Below are positions 1-11,599 of a stretch of 62,994 nt of DNA, piece after piece. The translations under genes were made by a program, and so were the position numbers. Each line of letters begins with the position of its first letter. Position 1 is the first letter of the stretch. The notes below the pieces were generated by a model that searched no databases, was not told where the DNA came from, and was given only the letters and a program-made list of their open reading frames with translations. Origin of the DNA: Ichthyophthirius multifiliis (Eukaryota > Ciliophora > Oligohymenophorea > Hymenostomatida); NCBI RefSeq assembly GCF_000220395.1, contig NW_004086105.1, positions 1 through 62,994 on the forward strand, in the 5' to 3' direction.

Positions 1-812
1 AAGAATATAAAAGAAATATTAAATATAATAAAAGAAAATATATATTAATATATATATATATATATAATATAATATAATAAAGTAATATATATTTAAATAT
101 ATATATATATTAAAAAAAAATTATTTTTAAAAACATAATAATATTATTTAAATATTATAAATATATATATTTTTAAACATAATAAATATTAATTATATAT
201 TTAAAAATATGAAAAATATTTTTTTTTTATATATTATATTTTTTTTTATTTTTAGATTTAATTTATTATATAAAAGTATTAAAAATTTTCTTAATATTTA
301 AATAATACAATAAATAAAAAAATTATTATTTAATTTCTTTTAAAAATAAAATATAATATATGTAATTTTTTTTATTATATGAACATTATAATGTTTTTTT
401 TTCTTATTAATCAGAATTTATAATTAAAATTATCAATTATAAATTATTACCATAATACATTCCTATTTATTAATTTTTAATTAATAAACAAAATTTTAAA
501 TAATAAGAAAAGTTTAATAATTACATAAAATTCTCATTAAAATCGATCTCAGTATAATTATTGAAAAATATAATTACTATTTGAGAAAACTATACTGCTA
601 TTTCAATATCGAAAGAAGAGGAATTATTAGTAATATATATCATTAAAGTTAAATAATCATATAATTATAAGAGATATTAAAGCTTTTAAATATAACAATT
701 CATATATTTATTTTTATAATATAAATATAGGATTAAATTTAATAAAAGGTGTCTCATTTATCTCTTTTGGAGATGATAAACTGATTTTTTTAAAATAAAT
801 CCTTAAAATTTA
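1..812. other. A+T-rich stretch, no gene resolved
   Basis: The first 500 bases are near-pure A/T runs with no codon structure. From about 520 to 780 the plus strand is open and slightly richer in G and C, and it could hold short exons of a gene continuing into the next ORF. No splice pattern joined these pieces convincingly, so none is called. Confidence 0.4.
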
Positions 813-1376
813 ATGAATAATTTTAAAAATTTGGTAAATAAGATAAAAATTATTGTAGACGGAATAAATTTAATATTTAGAAAAGTAAATAATTATATTA
901 ATAAGAAAGACAAAAATTACTAAAAAGTAATAAAAGTTGAAATATTAATATTTAAATCTTTATAAAAAAATATTATTTATTAAAAAATATAAGTAATAAG
1001 AAGTATAATTTATAGTGAGATTAATGAATTAGATGAAAATTATAATTCTAAAAATAAAATAAATAAAAAATAAGGAATTAAATATAATTTATAAAAAATA
1101 ATTTTTCTTAAAAATTATAATTAATTAAATTTTTTGTTAATGTTAATAATATATATTTTATTTTTAACTTATATTTGCTTTTTTGTTTAAAAAAATACTT
1201 TAATATATTAATTGATATTTTTCTTATTTTTTCTTATCTCTAATACATTCTTTTTTATTAAATCATTTATATATATTGAATTCTCTTTGTTTATTTTTTA
1301 TATAAATATTATATTAGCTAAAGCTAAATTCTATATACATTAATAAAATTACAAAAATTATTATTTTTATTTTTGA
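813..1376 (+). CDS. hypothetical protein, 187 aa
   Basis: An ATG-to-TGA open frame in the ciliate code, starting MNNFKNLVNK. The first 105 residues are rich in Lys, Asn and Ile. Residues about 108-165 are very hydrophobic (LLMLIIYILFLTYICFF and a second block), which could be two membrane helices. The family is not recognised. With only TGA as a stop, open frames of this size can arise by chance in such A+T-rich DNA, so the call is weak. The open stretch just upstream (520-780) may contain further exons. Confidence 0.3.
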
Positions 1377-1513
1377 GTTTAAATAATTTAAAATAATTTA
1401 GGATAAACATCATATAAAAATAAATACATACAAATATATGATAATTTTTTACAAAATGTTTATAATTTTTTTTAATTTATAATTTATATTTTTAATTATT
1501 ATTAATTAATTAT

Positions 1514-1795
1514 TCATCTGAATTTAAGTATGCTATCTTTCTTTTTTATAGATTTTTTAGTAACTTAAACTATATTGATTATATTTTCTTATTAATCAAT
1601 AAAATTTAATTTTTTAGTTAGAGAATTAATATCATCAATGTCTATTCTTTTTAAAGCATTTCTTCTATTAATTTAATTATTAGATTTTTAGCTTAACTTT
1701 TAACTATTAATAGGTGTTTTATATGAGCTTGATAATTTAGGAGTTCTTTAATTCTCTTCAAAAGCGTTAATTTTTAAAAAGGTAAAAGTATTCAT
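1514..1795 (-). CDS. small hypothetical protein, 93 aa
   Basis: Single-exon ORF from ATG (1795) to TGA (1514). The protein begins MNTFTFLKINAFEENQRTPK and is hydrophilic and basic, with serine/lysine-rich stretches and a KKSIKKKDS patch near the C-terminus. It has no membrane segment, cysteines or recognisable domain. Codon choice (Glu, Asp, Ser, Pro and Thr codons spread evenly) looks like real coding sequence rather than the surrounding A/T background. Function unknown. Confidence 0.55.
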
Positions 1796-2539
1796 TTTTT
1801 TTGTTTATATTTTTTTTTTAATTTAAATATTATAGTGTTTTTTTTATTTTATTCATATAAATAATAAAAAAAGATGTGTTAATTAATTTTTAATTTTATA
1901 TTAATATATTTTATTTAATATTTTTCATATATTTTAAATATTTTTCAATTAAATATTTATAATTAATTTTTATTTATAAATTTTATAATTTATTAAAAAT
2001 TAATATGAAAATTTAATTAAAAGTTATAAATATAAATAAAAAAGATTTTTTTTAAAAAATAAAAAATTATTAATATAATTAAAATTAAAATTATTATATT
2101 AATTAATATATTCAAATATAAATATTAATATATATATTTTTAATTTTTATATATAAACATAAATATTTAAACAAATTAAAAAATTTAAAATATTAATTTT
2201 TAATTATAATAATTAAATATATTTATTTCCATTTAATATCTAAACATAAATTATATAAATAAAAAATAATAATAAAATTAATCTAAATAAAAATTAAAAA
2301 TATCTAATATACAATTATAAAATATAAATAATTACAAATAAATAGTTTATTATATATTTACATAGACAAATACTATAAAAAAAAATTAAATACATAATAA
2401 ATATATTTAAATTATATTTATATAGATATATTATATTTACATATAAATTATACTTTCATATTTATTTTTCAATATATATTAATTTTTTATATTTAAAACT
2501 AATAAATATTTAATTTTTATATTTCTTTTATAAAAAATT
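1796..2539. other. intergenic, no gene seen
   Basis: About 740 bases of A/T sequence with no codon structure on either strand. It separates the start side of the small minus-strand ORF from the stop of the Cdh1 gene. Confidence 0.6.
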
Positions 2540-3456
2540 TCATCTAATTGAAATATTTTTTTATTACATTAGCTATGATTAATTATATTCTTAATATTCA
2601 TCTTCATTTTTTCCTTTTCCACATATATTCCAGAATCTTAAAGTTTCATCACCAGCTCCTGTAACAATTGTCTATCCATCCGGGCTTATTGCCAAATAAA
2701 GAACCCTACAAGAATGTCCTGTAAGTGTAGTAATTTTTTACATATCAGGATATCCCCATATAATAATTTCATTTTAACTATATCCATGAGTACTTACAAT
2801 TTCATTAGTATTTTTACTAAAAATCAAATTACATACTTAACTTCCAGTCTCTATACACTACAACTATTTACTAGTCAAAGTATTCCAAAATCTAATTGTT
2901 TTATCCTAAGTACCTCCTCCAGAAACTAATAACCCGTGCTAATGGGGAGACCAAGCTAAAGCCTTTACGGCAGCATTATGATTATCAAATCTTACTATTG
3001 GTTTATATGTTTACATATTCCATATATATAATTTATTGTCGTTTCCTCCTGAAGCTAATTATTATTAATCAAAAGACCATTTTAAACCACATACTTCTTA
3101 TTTATGTCCCAAAAATTTTTACTCGATATTATTTTAACTTCTTATATCTCTTTATAATATAGTGGTATCCCTTGAACCACTTATTAAAGTATTTTAATTT
3201 CTATTTATTATTTTATATTTTATATTCTATATTTTATTGTTATTTTTTTACTATGCTAATGCTCCCACTCTTTATGTATGACCAGAAATTACTCTTACCA
3301 TTTTTTATTTCTAAGTATCCCAAATTTCTACTTCTCCAGAGTTTGTGCCAATAGAAATTAAAGGACTGGAAGGAGACCAATTAACAGATGTAACTTCATT
3401 ATTTCGTCCAAAATCACATAATTTTGTTACAGAAGAAGATTATGCACTTTATATAA

Positions 3457-3501
<45 letters not shown>

Positions 3502-4303
3502 TAATATATTTTTTATATTATTATTTAATATATATTTTTTTATTTTATTTTTTATAATTTTTATAAAAACTCTGATTTGTTAAAGAAGAATAATATAAAT
3601 TTTATAAGCTTTACTTTTTTATTTTTTAATTTTAAAAATATTATTTAAAAAATAAAAAAATGACATTCTTTAAATTTATATATTTATTTATTAATTTATT
3701 AATTTACCTCCACAAATAAACACAAGAAGACAAACCAACAGCTAGAATATTTGAATTAGACCAATCTATTAAATTAAGATAAAAATCGTCTTAAAGAGCA
3801 GGTGCATCTAATACTTTATAAGGAACTTTGGCTATTTTTCGTTAATTTTTAAATTATGATTGCATATCTTCTTCTAAGTTAAGAAGATAATTTTGATTTG
3901 CTTTTTTTTACAAATTATAGTTAGATTTGTAAAATCGGAGGATGTTCTAATTTTTATATGGGATTAAATGTTTTACTATTTAAGCTTGACTATCTGAAGT
4001 TTTTTAGTCTTTTATTCCCAATATACAATTTTTATAAAGTTAGGCAATACTTGTTTAGTTTACTTCTTCTTTATTTACAGCGTTTTTGATTATAACGGGA
4101 TTATTATTATTATTATTTTAATATTAAGACGCTTAAGTTTTATTTTCTTTTACTTCATGGGCTTAATATATATTTAATTTAGAAAATTTACGGCTGGGAA
4201 TAAATCGGTCAGTCAAATAATTTGTTTGGGATTTTTTTAATAATGCATCGTTGTCATTTGTTAAGTTTAATAAATTTTTATTATCTACTTTTTATATACT
4301 CAT
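2540..4303 (-). CDS. CDH1/FZR1: APC/C activator Cdh1 (Fizzy-related), WD40 protein
   Basis: Coactivator that brings substrates to the anaphase-promoting complex. Exons on the minus strand are 4303-3708, 3446-3252 and 3200-2540, joined by GT...AG introns of 261 and 51 bp, giving 483 aa. The C-box DRFIPSR lies near residue 31. The ILRFYKSNYNLQKK and VPYKVLDAPALQDDFYLNL blocks preceding the propeller are typical of Cdh1 rather than Cdc20. Seven-bladed WD40 blocks follow, including SGGNDNKLYIW, THGYSQNEIIIW and GAGDETLRFWN. The protein ends in Ile-Arg, the IR tail that docks on APC3. The first intron contains a (TA)n tract. The second intron is a multiple of three with no in-frame TGA, so its removal rests on family alignment (GALA to NTLISGSRD). 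Confidence 0.95.
3461..3497. repeat. (TA)n microsatellite inside a Cdh1 intron
   Basis: An uninterrupted alternating TA tract close to the acceptor of the first intron of the Cdh1 gene. Confidence 0.9.
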
Positions 4304-5330
4304 TTTTTTTGGTTTTAGTTAAATATTTTAATGAATATTATATTTATAAATAATTTTGTATGTTTTTTTTTTATATATGGACTTTTTCTTTATTTATTTG
4401 TGGTATATATTTTTTTTTTTTAAATATTTAAAAAATTATGTAAAGGAAATATTTATCATTCATTTATTTTTAAAAATATTTTATATATATATTATTTGTA
4501 TAAAAAAATACTTATTATTTTTTTTTTTTTTGTAAAAAAAATAATAATATATTTACAAATTTTTAAAATTAATTATTTTCATAAAATATAAATGAGAATT
4601 CAATAATATTTTTAAATAAATTATTTTTTTATAAAAATAAAAAAATAATTATAATTAACTATTATAAATTATTTTAAAAAGAAATATATTGGTAATTCTT
4701 TTTATTATAAATTTTATATTTAATCAATAAAATAATAGATTTTTTATCAATAAAAAATATATATATATATATAAACAAATGTATATATGTATATTTATAT
4801 ATATATTTATATTTATATATATTTATATATATTTATTTAAAAAAGAGTATTTTATTTTTAATAATTTAAAAAAATAATTATATATATCTTCATAAAATTA
4901 CTTTAAATTTTCATTTTATTATTTACTATTTAATAAAAAAAAAATCAAAGAAAATACACCCATAAATTATTAAAAAAATAATAATAATAATATATATATT
5001 TTAATTATATATTTTTATAAATATATATATTTAATTTTCATTTTATAACAATTTAATGATGATCCAATATTTACTTAACCTTTCAGGTAATGAAAGTAAA
5101 TTAGATTACAATTCTCTGATAATTTTTTTATTTTTTTAATATATAATATATATTTCTATATATCATATGTTTTTAAAAAATATATTCATAAATTTTATTA
5201 TCTATATTTTACTAAATTTATTATAAAATTATAAATATTTAAAAAATAAAATCAAAAATTTGATTTTTTAATACTTTAAACATTATAATTTTCAATATAA
5301 ACAAAAAAAAAATAATAAAAAGATCTATAT
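4304..5330. other. divergent intergenic region
   Basis: It separates the Cdh1 start (-) from the start of the large cysteine-rich gene (+), so both promoters should lie here. It is mostly A/T runs. The one non-A/T island, at about 5051-5125, is listed as a possible C/D-box RNA. Confidence 0.6.
5056..5119 (+). ncRNA. possible C/D-box snoRNA
   Basis: A compositional island within A/T intergenic DNA. It starts with ATGATGA (5056-5062), matching the C-box consensus RUGAUGA, and ends with CTGA (5116-5119), a D box, 64 nt overall. A C'-like AATGAAA lies at about 5089. No clear D' box was found and the terminal stem is weak. I could not assign an rRNA target to the bases upstream of the D box. It may be an unrelated chance match. 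Confidence 0.3.
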
Positions 5331-6661
5331 ATGAAAATTAAAAAAATTATTATAATATTAACAATATTTCTTTTAAAAGGTATTATTTTATTATTTAATA
5401 AAGAAATACTTTTTAATGATTAATCTTTTTCTTTATTAAAAAAGTTTTTATATATTCATAAACATGTCAAAGTAATTAATTTTTACTCTAAGAAACTTGC
5501 TGGTGTAAAAAAAATAAAAAATAAAAAAAAGTTAAAAAATAAAGTTTGTGTTTCTAGATGTAAAGGTTGTAGAGAAAATAGTTATAATTGTTTAAAATGT
5601 TCTGATTTTTTACTTTAATATGAAGACAATACTTGCAGACCTAATTGCCCTTATTAAAGAGGATATTTATAAAATAACAATAATTAATGCTTAAGTAAAA
5701 ATTCAATTTTTGCTTTATTCATTTAAATATAAAAAAGAGTGTAATTAAACTACAAATTGCTTTACTTGCAGTGAAAAAGTGGATAAATGTGATTCATGTT
5801 TACCTGGAACTTTTTTTTAATAAGCATCTAAGTAAAAAATAATTAATATATTTTAATATATATATATATATATTTATATATATATTTTTTTATTTATAAA
5901 AAAAAGTAAATGTGTATCGCAATGTAATATTGACGAGTTTATATCTAAATGGTTATATTGTTAAAGTAAAATATAATAAAGTATTTAAATATATATATAT
6001 AAAAAAGAATGTCCAATTAATTGTGAAATATGTTAATCCGAAACTATATGTTTATAATGTTAACAAGCACAAATAGGAGCATAAAACTAAGAAATAATTG
6101 TTAAATTTTAAAACTAATGTATAACATATTAATAATGTATAGAACGAAAAGATGAATAGCATGCATGGTACGTAAAAAAAATAGGAAATTATTATGAATG
6201 TGAAAGTAATTTAAAAAATATAATTATATATAAATATTTATATATTTGTTAAAAGGATGTGACTTTACATGTTCCGAATGTTTACAATATCCTTATTTCT
6301 GTACAAAATGTAAATCATCTTATAATTTAAATGAACTAAATGTGCAAATAGGCAATAATATAATATCAATGAAAATATGTTTAAAAAGTTGCGAAAGAGG
6401 TAAATTTTTGAATAAAAATATGATATGTGAACTATGTAATCCCAAATGTGGTGATTGTTATTAAAAAAATACAAATTGTACGGCCTGTAATAATGCTTTT
6501 TTTCTAATAATAAATGATTAAAATTAAGAAGGAAATTGCTTAGAAAATTGTCCTTTAGGCTTTTACGGAAACACAATAAATAATAAATGTGAAAGTATTA
6601 AAAATATATAAATGTATAATATAAAAAAAAAGTTAAATATATGAATAAAAATATATATATT

Positions 6662-6718
<57 letters not shown>

Positions 6719-8870
6719 ATTATACATAGAATGTGATATTGCCTGTTTAGAATGTTTTGGTGAAGGTTCAAATCGATGTTTTGTATGTAGTTAAGAAGAA
6801 GGATTAGTTGGAACTGAATAATGCCGCGAATAGCGTTCAAAATATTATAAAATCGGTTAATTTTCTTGTTTGAGAAGTTGTTGCGGTGACGGAATATTAG
6901 CTCATGAAGGTAACGAATAATGTGATGATTATAATTTGAATAATTTAGATGGATGCAATGATTAATGCTAAATTGAAAAAGGATGGTATTGTAAGTAAAT
7001 CGATGATTAAAAATAATTATTATTGCCTTTAATACCATCTAAATGCTTTACTAAATGCAAAGATGGGAAGAAGGTAGGACCTTAATTTGGAGGAAAGGAA
7101 ATGTGCGACTCAGAAGATATAGGTTGTGATGAAAATTGTTAAATTTTAGAAGGTTTTAAATGTTTTGGAGGATCTCCTAGTAGTAGAGATTCTTGCGTTT
7201 TCTTATGTGACCCATTAACTTGCGATATGTGTAAAACTGTATATTAAAAAAACTAAGAATCAGATTCATAAATACCATAAGATAAAGGTATCTGTATAAA
7301 ATGTAAAAATCAATAATTCCTTTTATATGATAATAAATGCGTTTAGTAATGTCCCGAAGGATATTTTGGAGATTTAATTTCTAAATATTGTGTTAAATAG
7401 TGTAATGATGGCTTTTATAAAATAAATCAAGTTTGTATAGGTAGAAAATATTAATTTATATATATTTAATTTTATTTTATTTTAAAGATAAATGTGAAGC
7501 AGATTAAATAAAATTCCAAGATAAATGCTTAAATTAATGTGAAAATGGTACATATTTAGAAAAAAAAAAAAATTTATGTTAGAAATGCCATTTTTCTTGT
7601 AAAAAATGTATAGGACCATAAAATGATGACTGTCTTGAATGCATTGATACATATTATAAGTAAAAAAATAAAAACATATATATATTAAAATATAAAAATA
7701 AATTATAATATATATAAAAATATAAAAAATATATATATAAACATTATATATATATATATATTATTTATAAATTTTGACATTGTTATTTAATTAAAATTTT
7801 TTTTTATATTTATATATATTTGTATATATATTTATATATATTTTTATTTTAAATTTAGAAAAATAATTAATAATAAAATATAATGTGTATTTTATTGTAA
7901 AAATGGATATAAAATAAATACTTAATCTAATTAATGTGAAATATGTAAAGAAAACTGTGATAAATGCATTTAAAATCTTTATTTATTAAGCGATGATTGT
8001 TTAGAATAATGTCCTCCTGGAACTTCTTAGAATACATAAGAAGGAACTTGTGATATTTTTTAAAATCCGAAAATTAGGTTTATTTTGCCAGATGATGTTA
8101 AAAATAATATAATAGGAATTAATAAAAATATATAAATTACAGCTAATGTGGATTCTATCTACTAGACTACTCGCGTTTTGTGGCTTGTCTAGAATTAAAA
8201 TGCAGACTTTTTGGGTAATTAGAATAAAAATTAAAATACAATTACTTTATTAAAGGAAAAGTTGGACTATAATATGAAAATAATACTCGATTTTCAAGTC
8301 GAAACCTTTAAGGGTTACTCAAGGTAATTTATAGAGCTAAAAACATTCTAAAAACCAATAATTAATCATAAAATTTTAGTTAATAATAAGGTTAATATAA
8401 AAACCGTAAATCATTATTCAGATATAATAATAATAAATACAAATAATTGGCCTTTAAATTAAAAGCTATAATATAGTATAACGGCTATAGGTAAAAAAAG
8501 TAAACAAATATTAATAATTGATTAAAACGAAAGCGATAAAAATATAAATATAAAATATATATTCCCTTTACTTTAATTAAGTGAATAATATGATATAGAA
8601 ATAGAAATAAAAAACGATGAATATTATACAAAATTATCTGATGTACTTTTCGTTTAAGTACCAGAAATAAAATAAGGCAATATTTATAATATTATGAGTA
8701 ATATTTTTGATTTAAATAATTTGACTATTTTCGAATTATAGATTTTTATATCTTCACTAAAAAATGGATATTAAAAACTCTTTTAAATTTAAAATAATAA
8801 AGTTAATATAATAAAAAAAGAATTATTTGAATAATATTCACTTAGTATATAATCAAAATGTAATATTATA

Positions 8871-8902
<32 letters not shown>

Positions 8903-11076
8903 TATATTATTTTAAAAAAGGTCCTTAAGGTTTATGTGAACATAAACAAAATTGTTAAAATTATAGAAATGTTACTTTTTATTGCGATTGTTAAATACTA
9001 AGCAGTTAAGGTTATTTTTGCAATATAGATATTAATTAATTCAATGATATAAATAATATATAAAACTTAATAATGTCATAATTAACTAAATATACATACA
9101 GTAACGTTTAGTTTTTGAATATATTTAATGACTTAATAGACATACTAAATTTAAATAAGTCTTTATTTTGTTAAATATGTTCTTTATTTATAAAACAAAG
9201 CGAAAAATTTAACTAAATTCCTTCCTTTGAATATTTATAATTACTTAATTAATATTAAAAGCTGGCAATAAAAATCCTAGAATAATAATATACCTAAAAT
9301 TTAAATGAAGATTAGATAATATAATATTTAAATTAAATACAAGAAATTTTTTAGAAAATAAATATAATAAAAGGAGATTGTTTAGATGAAAAAAATCTTT
9401 ATGAAGGCTTTTCATATGGAGATTATTTAGCTTCATATATAGAATTAATCCCATTTAAATAAATATAAGAACAAAAATATATCTAAATTTAAATGAAATT
9501 TGAAAAAAACTTACGAAATTTATTATAAAATGAAAATAATAAATTAAATTAATAATAATAATTTGAATAAAATATTAGTGATTTAGAATTATAATAATAA
9601 TAAGTAGAAAATCATATATAATAATATGAAAAACATTTAAAAAATCAATAATAATATGAAAATACACGAAACCTAGAATAAATAATAATCTAATAAGAAA
9701 TTCTATCTGATGTTTTTTCTAAATAAAATGAGAGGTTTTTACTTATAATTTCATCTGAAATAATTTAAACAGATTCTGATTTAAAAATATATATTAATTA
9801 ATACAAAAATTATCCTTTTATAAATAAAAAGCCTTAAGATTTTAAAGACGTCGAAACTCAAATAATATAAATAAAAGCAAATTTTAAACTCGATAATCTA
9901 AAAATTATTGACAAGCCAACAATTATGAAACTTCCTAGATTAAGAAACGAAGAGCCTGTAGATATAAACATACTAAAAGAACCTTATAAATGTCTAAACT
10001 ACAACGAAAAACAACCTGAAAAATGGGAAAATATAAACTGTGTTTTCGAACAAGAAACTCTTTATTATATTATTTGTAAATGTTAAATCTTAGAAGGTTA
10101 TTTTGTTGCTGTACGTTAATATTAAATAAATAAAGAAGAAGAATCTACTATTATACTAATGTTCTATCAAAGACTAAAAGAAAATGCAGGATTATGGATA
10201 AGTTTAATTATGCTAGCTATTTTTATATTTTGTTGGATATTTACAAAGGATAGTGAAAAAACAGACATTATTCCTAAAAAAGCGTTTAGAAGATTAACGC
10301 CTTTATTATCCGTTTTTTTTGTTAGATATCCAATGAAGCCTGTAAAATTTCGAATAATTTTAATTACGAGTAGTTTAACGACATAGTTTATGATAGAAAG
10401 TATACTTCATAATAATATTAATAATCAAAACCCGATTTCTGATTATGTACCTTTGTTTGCTATATATGGAATTTTAGTGAGCTTTTTTAGTAATTATTTA
10501 TTTGGATTTTTAGCTATTTGGGCATAAAAATCTGTTTTGGAAGATAAAATGTTAATTAATATAGCTTTAGAAAAGAGTAAAATGACGAATAATTTATTTT
10601 CTTAGTCTAATTTTGAAAAGGAAATATAATAAAAAGAAGAAGACTTATTATCGTAAAATAAAAATAGTAATTCTAAAAATAATATTTCATTTATGAAATA
10701 TGGGTTTGTGAAAAAAAATGTGATTATTTTTTTCATAATTATGTTTGTTTATATAATTACAGAAATATCTATTATTATATATTAAGTAGGAATTAATTAT
10801 AATAATACTTCTATTTCGTATTTCATAGGATCAGCTGTATTAGGTTTTATATTAGATATGTTGATTCTTGATATTTTTGTAGCTTTCTTTGCCTAGTAAT
10901 TAAAATTTGTTTATAAAATTATTAAGTTAAGGGGATTTTGGTTCAAAATGCCTAGTGATATTCAAGCTTAAAAAGATATTAATTAAATTCTATAGATGGA
11001 TATAGAAGAAAAACAAGGAAGTGTTTCTTCTAAAGAAAAATTAAAGGCTGATAATAATATGAAAAAATAAAATTGA
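5331..11076 (+). CDS. cysteine-rich surface protein with GPS motif and five TM helices
   Basis: Nine exons: 5331-5694, 5738-5831, 5907-5965, 6008-6205, 6256-6594, 6730-7440, 7488-7659, 7859-8859 and 8921-11076. All phases agree, giving 1,697 aa. An N-terminal hydrophobic signal (IIIILTIFLLKGIILLF) precedes furin/IGFBP-like CxxC repeats up to about residue 790. Within them, residues about 400-440 form a DUF4215-type module (CGDGI...EQCDD...DGCNDQC...GWYC). A middle region, then a Gln-rich coiled stretch, leads to a GPS-like motif near 1336-1376 (W, then C, then CKCQILEGYFVAV). Five hydrophobic helices follow at about 1402, 1456, 1490, 1580 and 1615. The layout resembles polycystin-1-like/REJ ciliate proteins. 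It is probably a plasma-membrane or ciliary receptor, but the ligand and function are unknown. It shares its tail with the gene at 20.6-27 kb. Confidence 0.88.
6661..6720. repeat. TA-rich intronic repeat
   Basis: Alternating TA broken by a few ATTTA steps. It fills most of the 135-bp intron at 6595-6729 of the cysteine-rich gene. Confidence 0.8.
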
Positions 11077-11205
11077 ATATAATAATAATGTTAATGATAA
11101 ACAAAAACATAATAAAACTTGATTTTTATTTCTTTTTTATAAATATATTATAAATGAATTTAATTTTTATATAAAATATAAATATATATCTATTATTTGA
11201 AAATA

Positions 11206-11241
<36 letters not shown>

Positions 11242-11385
11242 TACATATTAAAAATAAAAAACCTTTAATAATAAAATTCAATTAAAAAATTAATTAAATA
11301 AGGTATTTTTTATTTTTTTCTAATTTAAAATATATATATATTTTTTTTTTGTAAAAATTAAATTAAATCTAAAAAGTAAATTAAA

Positions 11386-11554
11386 ATGTAATTAAACAAT
11401 GTCGAAGCAAACATAAATGATTTAGATTAATATATAGATTTATATTACGAGGACAATATAGAAAATAAAATATTGACATCTCGTAAAATCCTATTATTAA
11501 CATTAAATTCAAACTACATGGAAATAATATTTAGTCATGGTAATAAATTAAATA

Positions 11555-11599
<45 letters not shown>

